Shown: positions 1 through 12,354, numbered from the stretch's first letter. The stretch: DNA of 64,000 bases from Dipteronia dyeriana (GCA_032871835.1 CM065297.1:14588098-14652097), one strand, 5' to 3'. The notes: a model not told the origin generated them from the letters alone. Translations and numbers: made by a program.

Positions 1-502
1 AGTCGAGTAGCGCACCACCAGCGCACTGTCCACTTTTTCAACTCTGCGCGGGTGCAATAACGCAACTCAGTGGCGCATGACAAGCGGAGTTCCACTAGAA
101 TGTTGCGCTGGTGAGGTGCGATAGTTGAGTAGTGCACCACCAGTGCACAACCTAATTTTTAAACACTCAAACATACATTTTCAACAAATCCAAGAGTGAT
201 GAAGATGCATCCTATACTAATGCCTAACATGACATGAAACTTTAACTACAGGATGCAAAAATATCAATAAAGAGTCATATAAACCAAAATGCACACAAGT
301 ATAAACACTCAACATATATGAATAAGAATTATGCATGAATTTGTGAGTGTGTGCAACTATCTCTTCAAAGCAAGTAAGCATAAGAATTTTACCTTTGGTG
401 CTTCTCCTCTTGAGGTCTTGACATCCTAAGCTACCCTTACATAATACCCAAAAAAAGTGATTTGTTCACGAAATAAGCCAATCAATAAATGAGGACTTTA
501 CA
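1..502 (-). repeat. CopA 3' LTR, partial
   Basis: Reverse complement of the start of the CopA LTR. The LTR tip (TG on the minus strand) is at 501-502, directly beside the polypurine tract. It carries two copies of the GC-rich hairpin block (about 2-24 and 126-148), spaced about 124 bp, as in the other CopA LTRs. The remainder of the LTR lies left of the window. Confidence 0.8.
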
Positions 503-1732
503 GTCTTCCCCTTTGGCTATTTCATGACAAAACCACCACTCACATTGATCCTCACAAAACAAAATAAAACATCGGGAAGATATTCTACATTACAAAGAGA
601 TATACATAGAATAAAAACTTCAAATCTTCAATCTCTTATAGAATCATCAACCCTACACACAAAACAAGCAACAAGTACACTTTCCAAACCAAGTGCATGT
701 GAGATGATCAAGTGGATAGGAAACAAAAGCATTTGCATATAAGAATATGAGTAATGCACCACATCATGCAATGCTCCCCCTCAAAGGGTTACTCCCTCTA
801 AATGTAATCTCCCCAAAAACAATTACTACTCACCTTAAAGCCAACACATGCTACCATATGCTACTCCCCTAACACCACAAAGCTAGGTCAATGCTACTCC
901 CCCTTTTTGTCATTATATAGGCAAAAAAGAAATCCCCAACCGGGTCACTCAAGGCAAAGAAAGAAAGGAGCATACAAGATTGTTGCATAATTATACAAGC
1001 CACATTTATGCAACTCTATTAACATGAGAGAAACAAGGAGATTTATTTGAAGAAAATGTGTGAATCAAAAATGCTTTACATACAAGACATGTTGCACTCA
1101 AGTCCAAAAACAATGGTATTTGGAAAAGCAAATGACAAAGGTTTCCAATATAATTCAAACCAATTACACCATTTGTCATGAGAGAAGCAAGGATATAAAC
1201 TTTTTATAGATATCAAATTTTAATGGCACTATATCCAACTTTATAAGCAAAACATGGCATGGTCAACTTTTCACCCTATTTGATTTTTTCGGGAGGATAC
1301 CCGTATGATGGTAGCCATGCTCAACTAATAAAGAAAGAGAGACATTGATGTAACATTTTAGTCTCACTAGCTTTTTTCACAGAATATTTTGCATTCAACA
1401 ATTGCAATCATCAATTCATGCTTTATCATTTTTCATTAACATGTCATTAAAGAAACATCATGTGATGGAGATAATTATAGGTCATTCAATATGTACTTCC
1501 AATATAGATCTCCTAGTCCAAAAATGCATGTTTGAACATTAATATGACATGGATTGTAATCAAAGCAAAATTCATACTTATTCAAGAAAATACAATATAC
1601 TATAGTAAGTGCAATCAAGCTACTCAATCAATCAATAAAGGAGAATAAACATTTAAAAAAAAATTGATGCAACAAGTATACAATAGCTCTCTTTGCTTGA
1701 GTTCCCCTTATGGGGTCAAAGACCACAACACA
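503..1732 (-). other. CopA 3' untranslated region with polypurine tracts
   Basis: No coding capacity seen. It corresponds to 29907-31128 of the complete CopA copy. Besides the tract next to the LTR (503-512) there is a second purine-rich run on the minus strand at about 896-910 and a third near 775-800. All have counterparts in the other two CopA copies. Confidence 0.6.
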
Positions 1733-2152
1733 TCACTCCGTTAAACAAATCCCAATAGATCTACTAAGAGTCTTGAATCGAGTAGCATCTATGGGTTTAG
1801 TAAATAGATCCGCTAGTTGATCATTTGTACCTACATGCTCAAGTACTATGCATTTGTTCTCAACTAGTTCTCTAATGAAATGATGACGGATGTCAATATG
1901 CTTAGTTCAAGAATGTTGAATCGAATTCTTGGAAATATTAATTGCACTCATGTTATCATAAAAGAGAGTAAGAGTACCTTGATTGAATCCATAGTCGACT
2001 AGCATTTACTTCATCCAAAGGAGTTGTGTGCATCCACTCCCAGCAGCTATGTATTCGGCCTCAGCAGTAGACAAGGAAATCGAATTTTGCTTCTTGCAAA
2101 ACCAAGAGACAAGGATGTTCCCAAGGAAAAAGCAACCTTCAGATGTACTTTT
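1733..2152 (-). pseudogene. CopA RNase H, C-terminal fragment
   Basis: The minus-strand translation gives the copia RNase H end: a stretch like AEAEYIAAGSGCTQLLWMK, then DNMSAINISKN, RTKHIDIRHHF-like residues and LADLFTKP, ending at a TGA (1733-1735). This is the same protein end as 29520-29906. In a full element it would be the last domain of Pol and degrade RNA in the RNA:DNA hybrid. It is broken by at least one internal stop (after LLWMK) and by truncation at the CopB LTR, so it cannot be functional. Confidence 0.75.
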
Positions 2153-4576
2153 TATAAGGAAAAACGGGTTCAAAACACAACGGAAGCGTGAGAAAATTAG
2201 AAATTAGGGTTTGTGTATAAATAAAAAAAATCCCTTTATGCAACAAGAACCTTAACCCTATATGAATTGACGTATATAAAAGTATCGTACCTTTCTCTCG
2301 TGACGATTGAACAAGCACCGAATTGATTCCGTAAGATCTTCTAATCTAATCACGAATGTGAATCACCTAGGAGTGTGGGCTCCCTTTCTTCAAATTCTAT
2401 ACCTGAGGATGGAAACAAACAAAATCTTTTCATTGTTAGTTACAAATATCCTCCAAGAGAAAAATCAAGAACGTCCAGCCACTTGTGAATTATCAATCAA
2501 TTTGATTGAAACTCTCGTGAACCTTGATTCGATGTTGTACACAAAACTCTTTTGATATAAAGGATACTAGTGTACTATCGAAAACAAAAATGTTCTCTTT
2601 TTCTCTTTTCTCCTTGGCCGAATTCCACACCCTTTTTTTATGAGTTGATTGAATTTTGTCTAGAGCAAAAACTAATTTTTCTCCCTCAAAATTCTCTCTT
2701 GCTATGCCAAATTCTCTCTTGAAAATTACCTAGGCATGGCCGAAATTTTCTTCAAAGAATTCTTAGGGCTGGCCCAAAAATCGCACACACACACATATAT
2801 ATATGATCATAAATCCTTTCCTAAGAAGGATTTACTTGGTTGGCAAGAATCCTTTCCTTAGGTGGATTTAATTGGAAGTTAAGAATCCTTATCTAAAAGG
2901 AAATCTAACTTCTCCTATATCCATATGGGCTGGCTGAATTTCTCATTGATTTAGATTAGGAGAGTTTATTCTTTTCCTAAGAAGGATTACTTGGTAGTTA
3001 AGAATCCTTTCCTTAGGTAGATTTACTTGGTGGTTAAGAATCATTTTAAAAAAGGAATTCTATCCTAACACCAAGACTCCTAATCCAACTCAATAGTGTA
3101 TTTGTCAACATATTAAAGACTTCCAAATTTGATTAGATATATAATTCCTTTTATTTATCTACTTATCAAATATAGTCTTTAACATTAACTATACTACCAA
3201 CAATAGTATAGTTTTAGGAGACCATCTCCTACTAGGAAAAAGATTTTGACTTTTAATTAAATAATTAATTAATCAACAAATTAATTTCCATTTAATTAAA
3301 TAATAATAATAAAATAATATATTTAAGCTATTCTTAATAGCCTTGCCGCCCATACCATATATATGGGTCATATATTATTTTTCTTATTTTATTAAATCCA
3401 TTGGACCTTAATAAAAAGTCCACATGTGAACTAGACCTATTCTTACAAAAAGAAACAAGTTCTCATGCCTCTATACAATTCTAGATGGACCCCTAAATTA
3501 GTCCGGTAGAGTATATCAAGTAATCCATGCAAGTTCATGTGGATTGGGGATCTTGGCGGGCTATCTAAATTTAAGCACTAATAGACACAACCCAATCACA
3601 ATCAATAAATGATTCACTTAGGTTCGATCTATTTAATTTTAGTTCATTCCACTAAAGAACTAAAATTGAACTCTTAAATAAAGATAGAAAAAGTTGATGT
3701 TAGTCACTCATACCCTAGAAAACCTTATTGGAGAAAGTGTATCCTCATGAAGAATACAAGTAATCGCCAAGAGCTCGTAGACCGTCTATAGCTCTCCAAG
3801 TTACCATATTACTCATATAACAACATTTTGAACTTGGATATTTTCACTTTTTCAGAACCATATTTCAATAGACACTATTGAAAACTTAACGTTAAGATTT
3901 AATATCCAATACCTCAAAACATCCATATGATGGTATTCTACTCTCATTCAATAAATGGAGCCACGATGTCCATATCTATAAATGAAATCCTCTATCGATT
4001 AACAAATGAACACCACCAAACTATCGAGGATAGACTATGATATATAATCGTACTCATTGATAGCTCAAATGAAAACACTTGCAACCATAAGTCCATCATT
4101 TATCTCAAGATTGAGATAGACTCTCTGATTGTCTTCAAATGAAAACTTTTATCCATTGATGGTTCTAGATAAAGTATTTCATTTTGATCCTATTGAATGC
4201 ACCCAGTGCACCAGATTCTTTTGCCCAAAGACACCACACTTTGATGATTTTAGACTCATCATAACACATTTGATCCCACTCAAATGCTAGCAGAAGAATC
4301 TACAACTTTGACAAGATAAAGGCGCCCAACCTTCTATCTTAAGTTGTGAATATTATTCAAGACTAACTAAAGAATTGTGTCTACCTCATACTTATCTAGA
4401 TGTATGAACAATTCTTTTTTCTCATAGTCTTTTGACCTTATGATTATTTACTTTTGAAAATTATAATAGTTAAACTATAAATGCTATAAGATTTGTTAAA
4501 CTAGAAATCACTTTATTCACATGAAGAGATTGTTAATTACAATATTACACTCTTGCTATCAAGCATAATCCTAACA
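2153..4576 (-). repeat. CopB LTR, recombinant, no matching target duplication
   Basis: A 2.4-kb minus-oriented CopB LTR with both natural ends. The low-coordinate end reads TATAAGGAAAAACGGG (normal tip TGTAGGGAAAAAACC, so the terminal TG has decayed to TA). The high-coordinate end reads AATCCTAACA. Left flank CTTTT is CopA RNase H; right flank GAAAC is pol of element O. The flanks do not match and belong to different elements. Internally it has the family's (TTAAT)n-rich tract near 3250-3310 and many indels against the other LTRs. Confidence 0.8.
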
Positions 4577-4705
4577 GAAACCTACCTATGGCATTTGCGC
4601 CTAGGTCATATTAACCTTAATATGATTAAAAGATTGGTAAGTGACAGACCTCTAAGTGACTTATAGGTTGATGATCTACCAAATTGTGAAATCTTGTTTG
4701 GAAGG
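4577..4705 (+). pseudogene. Element O (CopB host copy), GAG-pre-integrase fragment
   Basis: Encodes the zinc-binding pre-integrase stretch, beginning like ETYLWHLRLGHINL and continuing through a PLSD..VDDLPN..SCLEG-like run, matching 37970-38098 of the complete CopB copy. It is broken by an internal stop. The reading stops at GGAAGG (4705), where the GypT LTR begins, and the homologous continuation is found 28.5 kb away at 33226. This shows that O was split here by the gypsy insertion. Confidence 0.8.
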
Positions 4706-5607
4706 TGTTAACGGGAAATTTACTTAAGATGACGAATTCCCATTAACACCCTCGAGACCACTCCCACGGAGGTGGTGGCCGGGGTCGGTTCCTTTAATAC
4801 CTAACCTGCTTAGATAAAAACGAATGTTTGTATAACAATAGTAAGTGGGGACTTTAGTATCGATTACTCGTGGTGTACAGAATTCTCTCTCATTTGCTCA
4901 CTATCTCTCTAGAACGTAGGAAGGTGGTAACTTCGTGCTTGTCGAATATTGGACTTCACGACGGCCGTGTTCTGATCACAGAATTTAGACCCGACGTACT
5001 TCACTCTCCCTTTTTCTCTGTCGTCTATATGTCGCCTTTCTTTCTTTTTCGTTTTTCCTTTTCGTTCTTTTCATTTTTTTTCATCCTTTTCATTTTTTTT
5101 CATCCTTTTTCTCCTCTTCCTCGTTTTCTTCCTTTTTCGTCATTTTTCTCCTCCTTCTCCATTTCCTCCTTTTTTTGTAGGAATTCTTAGGCATATTTAT
5201 ATATGATCGAATCAATTTGAATGGGTGTATCTCCCATCTTGATTCTCTGAACTTACTCCCCACTTATCGGGAGGGATCCTTTATTTGAAAGTCGTTGACT
5301 CCGAGTAAATAACGGATGCGACGACATTGTTGACGAAGATAAGTTTGTTTCTTTTTTTGGAATCAAACTCTTGACTTGCACTTAAATATTGGTTATTACG
5401 TAGATATGTTCCTATGCGTACTTACGGCATGATTCTTCATGGAGGTCACTTAGTTAGCCGCTCGTAGTCTTCATAGAGCGAGGTAGATCTATGATTTGTT
5501 TCCATTCTTGGAAGCTTGAAATGAACATCCTAGTGGGAATTCCTAGGAGGTAACATTGAACTGATTCACTTAGAGGCCCTCTTCCTCCTTGTATCGTGGA
5601 GGGGACA
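4706..5607 (-). repeat. GypT 3' LTR
   Basis: About 0.9 kb, starting TGTTAACGGG at 4706 (LTR 3' tip) and ending GGGGACA at 5607 (LTR 5' tip). It matches 18654-19507 in opposite orientation at roughly 90% by eye. It holds a long pyrimidine tract (about 5030-5180), homologous to the purine tract at 19080-19175. The 5' tip is less certain: a shared purine-rich motif (GGAGGAAGAGGG on the minus strand) lies about 35 bp before an alternative start TGTTACCTCC at 5555. Confidence 0.75.
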
Positions 5608-6399
5608 GCGGGCTCCAAGAGAGGTTGGTGGGCTTCTCGTTCAGGCTATAAGTTAAGTTTGACCTCTGAAAGCCTTAACTTAGAGAGGGCTTGCTTTGCT
5701 TGTCGGGATTCTTTCGAATGTTTCTTGAGCTTGGAAACCCTTCCTTGCTTTCATGGGATTGTTAAGGAGCCTGACCCTAGGAACCGAGGTTCCCAGGTAG
5801 GTGGTCTCGAGAAGCCTGGATTCCATTGTTTGCGTGGGGGCTCTACCTGATCGTACCTAGCATCATCTCTGATAGTTCTGAAGCCCGACAATCCTTCCAT
5901 GCTTCTACGGGGTAGTTTTACGGTACACCCGGGGTTTCATGAATGTCAATTTTAGGCTTCAATTCAGGCTGGAAGAGTGGAAAATTTCTCTTTGACCCCT
6001 AGCCAAAATTTTACTATAAACAGATACCCCTTCTGACTTGAACACCGGAGGTAGAGTTGGGGTTAGAGTCAGATTCCCTGTTTAATTAGAAAATATTCTT
6101 TTATTAGATAATTACTGAGAATCTCGAATGAAATCTTCTCATTAATTACTGAAATGATGTTTCGAAATTGAATTGGTGTGTTCCTCGAGGAAAACCGATT
6201 GCGTTACGTCTCTCTCTATGGCTCGAGCCAATCTTCTCGAGGATAACATCAACGTCATTACAACCCTAACCTCTATTTAAATTCAAACTCACTGCCTGTT
6301 TCCTCACACATTCTTACAATTTGAAATTTACAGACTTCTTTTCTCTTGCTACCTTCTGTCGATTTCCCTTTTTTTGCAATACCTAAAACTTGTTCTACC
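5608..6399 (+). other. GypT region between LTR and antisense gene (upstream region of that gene)
   Basis: No credible coding in this stretch. It is the 3'-most internal part of the minus-strand gypsy and also the upstream region of the plus-strand antisense gene. Part of it (about 5950-6300) has a diverged counterpart at about 53170-53600 in reverse orientation, so the two GypT copies share this layout. Confidence 0.55.
6274..6281 (+). promoter_or_regulatory. Possible TATA box of the antisense gene
   Basis: TATTTAAA lies about 120 nt before the ATG at 6400. The second GypT fragment has TATTTAA at 53177-53183 (minus), about 137 nt before its homologous ATG at 53041. The match in place and sequence supports a shared promoter, but this is inference from two copies only. 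Confidence 0.4.
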
Positions 6400-8924
6400 A
6401 TGTCGAAGGCCAGTTATGACTCTATTGACTCCCTTGTTGAAGGCACAGAGGTCTCAAGTCTCACCCATGGATAACGGGCATGACGAGACCTAGGCGAGGA
6501 TGACTCTCCTCCGTCCCTACAACGTCATCGATCGAGCCGAAATATAGCCATCGGGACAGGGTTTTCTAACCAACCGGACAATCCTCTGAACTTGGTTGAC
6601 GAGGACTTTGGTGAAAAGAATAAGGTCGGTGTCGCAGGAGAGGACCAGGTCAAAGTCGTCGGTCCTTCCCTAGTGAGGCATCTTCTATATGACTTCAGGG
6701 TTATTCCAGATTCTATCATTGACCCAAGGTCGATCAGCCACTTAAGGATAAAATACAGCATTCCTGACAACGTCTCTCTCATAGTCCCTCACAGAAATTA
6801 CGACGTCTTTAACCCACCAAAAGGTCTACTATTCATCCATGTTGTAGCCTTTAAGAGCAGGGTAAGACTCCTTCTTCATCCTACCCTTCGGCGGGCTCTC
6901 AACGCCCTTCAGCTGGCTCCCTTCCAACTAACACCCTACTTTTAGAGGCACCTGGTTGGCTTTCTCGTGCTGTGGAGGAAGCAGTGCGAGTGAAGACAGA
7001 TAACAAGAGAGCCAGGGGCAGAGGAGCTTGCTTTCCTTTTTCAGATTGGGAGCCTGGTCGGGGTCCCCTGAGGTCAGTTTTACGCCAAGGCCAAGAACAA
7101 GTTTAATTTCATCATCCCTGGAGCTTCAAGGAAAAACCCGACCTGGAAAAAAGAATGGATATTGGCTAGCAATGATTGGGGGAGCTCGATCTTTATAGTT
7201 GGGCATGAGTTCATGGTTCCAACCACCTTAAATGATAAACCCTCGTGGGATAGAGATTCCTTGCCTGTCGAATCCGAGACGGTGCTGAAGGCCATTCTTG
7301 CCCGGAACTACTTGAACCTTAAATTCCCAACTGCTGACCCTTTTGATCCTCATCGGGTAAACCACTATCTTTGAATATTCGATGCTACTCCTTGTAAGTA
7401 CTTTTAATCATCAAGATTTTTTGGTCGTTGAATGGTTAAGTTCTGACGGCTTTATTCCTATTTAACAGTTTTTGTTGTTGTTCCAGCTTCTCGTGAAGCC
7501 CGACAAGCTCGGACCCCTCCTTTTCTTACCAGATCATCCTTGCGAACCTTCTGGGCTACCTCGGAGAAAAGAGGACCGACTCTTTTAGTTGCTGCTTCGC
7601 CTGCTCCTGCTTCATCACCTTCTCAGATAAGATCTAAGATGGCTATCCTTGCATCGCAGGCTGCTAAAGCTCTTAATCCAGGAGGACCCGCTCTCGAGAC
7701 TGTTGATACGGCCACCTATGTCCCCTCGTCTGTGACCCCTACTACAGATGCAGCTCATTCAGTCATATTATCCACCTCTTCAGCTGATCCCTCTACTTCT
7801 TAAGTGGTTCAGGCTTCAGAGGATCCCGTGGCTGATATTCTTGAGATTCCTCTCACTCACCACCACCATCAGCCGGGATCGGTTTGTCAGGATGAAGTTT
7901 TGAAGCAGTTTGTCATGTCTTACCCTGGTGGTGGGCTTTCCAGGATGACCTCAATGCCCATGGACATCATGTAACCAGGGGTCTACCCTTCTAGCCAAGG
8001 TAGTAATCGCCTTTATTTTTCGTGATTGCGGGCTTTGATCGCTTTGTAACCTTTGTTTCATAATTTTGCATGCTTTCAAGTTTAATATAGCAATGGGTTA
8101 TCATGTATCCTTTCTCCGAGATTAGGAAGCTAGGGCTGAAGCAGAGGCTGAGCGAGCCATGGGATTACTGACGCAGGCTCAATCCTTGGTCCAGGAGATG
8201 ACTTCCAACTAGAGGGGAATGAAAGCAGAACTAGCTGAGCTTCAATGGACCATGAGAGGCTAAAGCAGTCCTATGATCAAGAAACTCTTCGATTTAAATG
8301 ATGAGCTAGCCAGCAGGATGACTGGAAGGAAGAGGCAAAGGCACTGGATGCTGAGAACCACGTTCTATAGGCCCAATTTGCCAAGCTTCAGACTGAGGTG
8401 GAAGCCTCTTTCAACGAGGGGTATTTTTATGCCTCATTCTAGGTCGCGGAAGCCGTCCCCCTTCCCATCGACCTCTCTAATATCACTGGCTGGAAAAGGG
8501 AAGACATCATGTCTGGGGTTATAGAGATATCTTGCCCCAACAATATCGAAACGGGTCCTTCTGTTGGAGACGGAGCTGGGAAGCAGCCTGAAGTACCAGA
8601 TCATCCTCCTGTCCCAATCTTCACTGTGTCAGGTCCTAGAGAATCTTCGAGGGGGGTTCAACAGATGAGGATAGGAGGAAGAGAGGTCATGCAAAGTCAA
8701 TGGCCAATCTTTTTGATGCAGCCATACCACATGAGGTCATGGCAGTGATCAGTGAGGTTTTGAAGGAGAACCCAACCAAACAACAGGCCATCAAGGGGCA
8801 TCCTCAGGGTGAGGTGGTAGAGGCACCTAACCAGGATAAGCGACCGCCAGCAAGAGGAGCAGAAGGCGAGGTTTACTCTGAGGTAGAGGAAGTTGGAGAA
8901 CATCGGGATGATGCAGCGGTCTGA
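6400..8924 (+). pseudogene. Tat antisense gene (gag-like 'putative gypsy type transposon' protein), spliced, broken
   Basis: Starts MSKASYDSIDS at 6400, the same start as the minus-strand copy at 53041. A conserved globular part follows: YDFRVIPDSIIDP, NYDVFNPPKGLLFIHV, LLHPTLRRALNALQLAPFQL, then a FLVLWRK run, and DWGSSIFIVGHEF near 7190. This resembles plant 'putative gypsy type transposon' proteins (Pfam Transposase_28, from memory). Likely introns are 7394-7486 (CTT|GTAAGT to TTCCAG) and roughly 7998-8126. After them come Ser/Pro-rich and Ala/Glu-rich coiled-coil stretches (ARAEAEAERAMGLLTQAQ) and an acidic tail ending at 8924. Stops include TGA at 7372-7374 (probably CGA before) and one after QLTPYF. 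Function in the retroelement cycle is unknown. Confidence 0.7.
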
Positions 8925-9434
8925 GTCCATTTTCTTCTAGCTTGTTTCGAATGCCCGAAAAGAGGGGTGGACATTCCTTCCTTACTTATGCTTGATCATC
9001 ATCATCATCATCATCATCATCATTTTTTTTGTAACCTGGAACCAGGGGTTGGATTCTCTACTTAATGCTATAGCCTTATTGGGGGATAGACTCCCACTTC
9101 ATTAATGGAATCTAACTTTAGTTCTGGTTCGAATTTTGATTGGCATGTATTTGCTTCATTTCTGACATCGATCTAGGTACATCCTCTGAATCAACTTGAC
9201 TTAATTTAGGGAAGCAGTGAGCTTGGAAAACTGACTAAATATGAAAGTAGACATCTAACTTGAGCTCTCACATCTCAACAGAAACTTGTAGCTTGGTGAT
9301 TTCAGTCGATAGTCCACTTGCTTACTCGTAGACTAGTCCGCACCTGTCACAGCAAGCAACCACATGTTCACGGAGAATTAGAAACCAATAGTAACTGGGA
9401 CATTAGAGTAAAAGAGCCCTCCATCCATGAGCTC
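8925..9434. other. GypT 3' noncoding spacer with (ATC)n microsatellite
   Basis: Non-coding. It contains a pure ATC trinucleotide run at about 8995-9023 followed by a T run. The rest has no recognisable feature until the tandem array begins near 9435. Confidence 0.6.
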
Positions 9435-9838
9435 TTCCAGGGTGTTATATCCCGAATGGGGTATCAATGAGAACTATCTAGCCCTCTCGTAGACTTGAGA
9501 TCGGGATGGCTACCGCACTCTTAAACTCGAATCCTTCTTGGGGGTTATAACCCGTCCAAGGTATCAGGAGGGCTGTCTAGCTATTTCCTAGTCTCGAGAT
9601 CTGGATGGCAACTAGGCTCTTACAGTCAGACCCTTCTTGGGGATGGTAGCCCGACCAAGGCTTTATAAGAGCTATGTAGCTATTTCCTGGTCTCGAGATC
9701 TTGATGGCAACTATGCTCTTACACTCAGACCCTTCTTAAGGGTGGTAGCCAGACCAAGGCACTAGGAGGGCTATCTAGCTTTTTTCTGGTCTCGAGATCT
9801 GGATGGAAACTATGCTCTTACACTCAGACCCTTCTTGG
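9435..9838. repeat. Tandem array, ~99-bp unit, in GypT 3' region
   Basis: The anchor CCTTCTTG/CCTTCTTA recurs at 9533, 9632, 9731 and 9830, a constant spacing of 98-99 bp. Each unit carries a GGGATGGTAGCCCGACCAAGG-like start, a CTATCTAGCTATTTCCTGG-like middle and a GTCTCGAGATCTGGATGGCA-like segment. The array is interrupted by CopB at 9839 and continues at 17300-17400 with a diverged half or full unit. Early units (about 9435-9530) are more diverged than later ones. Confidence 0.8.
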
Positions 9839-12343
9839 TGTAGGGAAAAAACCGGGTTCAAAAACGCAACGGAAGCGTGAGAAAATTAGAAAATTAGAAA
9901 ATTAGGGTTTGCATATATATAAAAAATTCCCTTTTAATAACAAGAACCTTAACCCAAGATTAATTGATGTATATAAAAAGTATCGTACTTTTTTTTTTCA
10001 TGACGATTGAACTAGCGTTGAATTCAATCCACAAGATCTTCCAATCCAATCACGAATGTGAATCACCTAGGAGTGTGGGCTCCCTATCTTTAAATTGTAT
10101 ACCCGAGGATATAAACAAAGCAAAATCATTTCTTTGTTAGTTAAAAATATCCTCCAATAGAAAAATCCAAGAACGTCCGGTCACTTGTGAATTATCAATC
10201 AATTTGATTGAAACTCGCGTGAACCTTGATTCGATGTTGTACACAAAACCCTTTTGATGTAAAGGATATCAGTACACTATCGAATACAAAAACGTTCCCC
10301 TTTTTTCTCTACTAGGCCGAATTCCCACACTAATGCTTAGAGATGATCGAATTTTGTCTAGAGTAAAAAATCAGATTTTTTTCCCTCAAAATTCCCATGA
10401 TGACCAAATTCTTCTCTTAGAAAAATTAGCTTGGCCGAAATTCACCTCTAGTTGCCTTAGTCATGACCGAAATTCTCTTGCACATATATATAGGATGATA
10501 AACCATTTCCTAAGAAGGATTTGCTTGGTTGTCAAGAATCCTTTCCTTAGGTGGATTTATTTGGTAGTTAAGAGTCCTTATCAAAAAAGGAAATCTAACC
10601 TTTCATATAACAATATTTAGTTGACCGAATTTTACTCATTCATTTAGATTAGGAGAGTTTATTCTTTCCTAAGATGGATTACTTGATGGACAAGAATCCT
10701 ATCCTTAGGTAGATTAACTTGGTGGTTATAAATCCATTTCAAAGAAGAATTCTACCACTAAGTAGTTTTACTTGGTGACCAAGAATCCTTTTCCAATAAG
10801 AATTGTTTCCTACGCCAAGACTTCTAATCCAACTCATTAATGTATTTGTAACCATATTAAACACTTCCTAATTTGATTAGATAAATAATTCCTTTTATTT
10901 ATCTACATATCAAATATAGTCTTTAACATTAACTAGACTACCAACAATAGTATAGTTTTAGGAGACCATCTCCTACTAAGAAAAAGATTTTGACTTTTAA
11001 TTAAATAATCAATTAATTAACAAATTAATTAATTAACAAATTAATTAATTTCCATTTAATTAAATAATAAAATAAAAATAATAAATTTATGCTATTCTTA
11101 ATAGCCTTTGCCGCCCATACCATATATATAAGGGCCATATATTATTTTTCTTATTTTATTAAATCAATGGGACCTTAATAAAAAGTCCACATGTGAACTA
11201 GACCTATTCTTTCAAAAAGAAACAAGTTTACACGCCTTATTACAATTCTATATGGACCCCTATTGGTCCGGTATAATATATTAAGTGGTCCATGGAAGTT
11301 CATGTGGATTGGGGATCTAGGCGGGCTATCTAAATTTAAGCTCCAATAGACACAGCCTAATCACAATCAACAAATGATTCACTTAGGTCCGATCTATTTA
11401 ATTTTAGTTCATTCCACTAAAGAACTAAACTTGAACTCTTAAATAAAGATAAAATAAGTTGATGTTACTCATTCGTACCCTAGACAACCTTACTGGAGAA
11501 AGTGTATCCTCTTAAAGAATACCAGTAATCTCCAAGAGCTCATAGACCGCCTATAGCTCACCAAGTTACCATATTACTCATATGACCACATTTTGAACTT
11601 GGATATTTTGACTTGTCCAGAAGCCACGTTTCACTAGACAATATTGAAAACTTAACATTAAGATTTAATATCCAATACCTCAAAACATCCATATGATGGT
11701 ATTCTACTCTCATTCAATAAATGGAGCCACGATGTCCATATCTATAAATGAAGTCCTCTATCGATTAACAAATGATTACCACCAAACTATCAAGGATAGA
11801 CTATGCTATATAATCGTACTCATTGATAGCTTAAATGATAACACTTACAACCATAAGTCCATCATTTATCTCAAGATTGAGATAGACTCTTCGATTTTCT
11901 TCAAATAAAAACTTTTATACATTGAAGGTTCTAGATAAAGTATTTCATTTTGATCCTATTTAATGCACCCAGTGCATTAAATTATTTTGCCCAAAGACAC
12001 CACACTTTGATGATTTTAGACTCATCATAACACATTTGATCCCACTCAAATGCTAGCAAAAGAATCTACAACTTTGACAAGATAAAGGCGCCCAACCTTT
12101 TATCTTAAGTTGTGAATATTATTCAAGACTAACTAAAGAATTGTGTCTACCTCATACATATCTAGATGTATGAACAATTCTTCTTTTCTCATAGTCTTTT
12201 GACCTTATGATTATTTACTTTTGACAATTATAATAATTATACTATAAATGCTATAAGATTTGTTAAACTAAAAATCACTTTATTCATATAAAAAGATTGT
12301 TAATTACAATATTACACTTTTGCTATCGAGCATAATCCTAATA
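9839..12343 (-). repeat. 3' LTR of deleted CopB copy
   Basis: Starts TGTAGGGAAAAAACC at 9839 and ends AATCCTAATA at 12343, where the normal CA tip has become TA. It is close to the partner LTR at 14823-17299, with a few extra TTAATTAA units near 11010-11050. Confidence 0.88.
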
Positions 12344-12354
12344 ATCTCCCACTT
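12344..12354 (-). other. Polypurine tract of deleted CopB copy
   Basis: Reads AAGTGGGAGAT on the minus strand, directly before the 3' LTR. It is identical in place and sequence to 40621-40631 of the complete CopB copy. It would prime plus-strand DNA synthesis. Confidence 0.8.

Larger units (their letters stand above)
1..2152 (-). mobile_element. CopA copy 1, Ty1/copia retrotransposon, truncated at both ends
   Basis: Minus-strand copia tail. In element order it holds the end of the RNase H region (2152 to 1733), a 1.2-kb 3' untranslated stretch, a polypurine tract (reads purine-rich on the minus strand, about 503-512) and part of the 3' LTR (1-502). The whole stretch aligns by eye with the complete CopA copy at 29500-31640. 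The left side runs off the window. On the right, RNase H is cut where a CopB LTR begins at 2153, and the missing remainder is not seen elsewhere in the window. SIRE-like assignment is tentative, from the related complete copy. Confidence 0.85.

Noticed and set aside
524..742. 72-residue open frame near the left edge
   Set aside because: Lies antisense to the CopA 3' untranslated region. The counterpart in copy 3 (55061-55252) differs in length and sequence, with no domain.
4870..5190. Open frame rich in Ser/Phe
   Set aside because: It lies in the pyrimidine tract of the GypT LTR. The opposite LTR (19080-19290) shows only a diverged, similar low-complexity frame, so composition explains it.
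9435..9838. Possible CRISPR-like spaced repeats
   Set aside because: Units are contiguous, ~99 bp and diverging throughout, with no unique spacers; a tandem array in a plant retroelement.
11693..11908. Recurrent ~70-residue frame starting MMVFYSHSINGA (also at 16654 and 45877)
   Set aside because: Repeated only because it lies in CopB LTRs. It reads antisense to the element, ends differ between copies, and there is no known domain.
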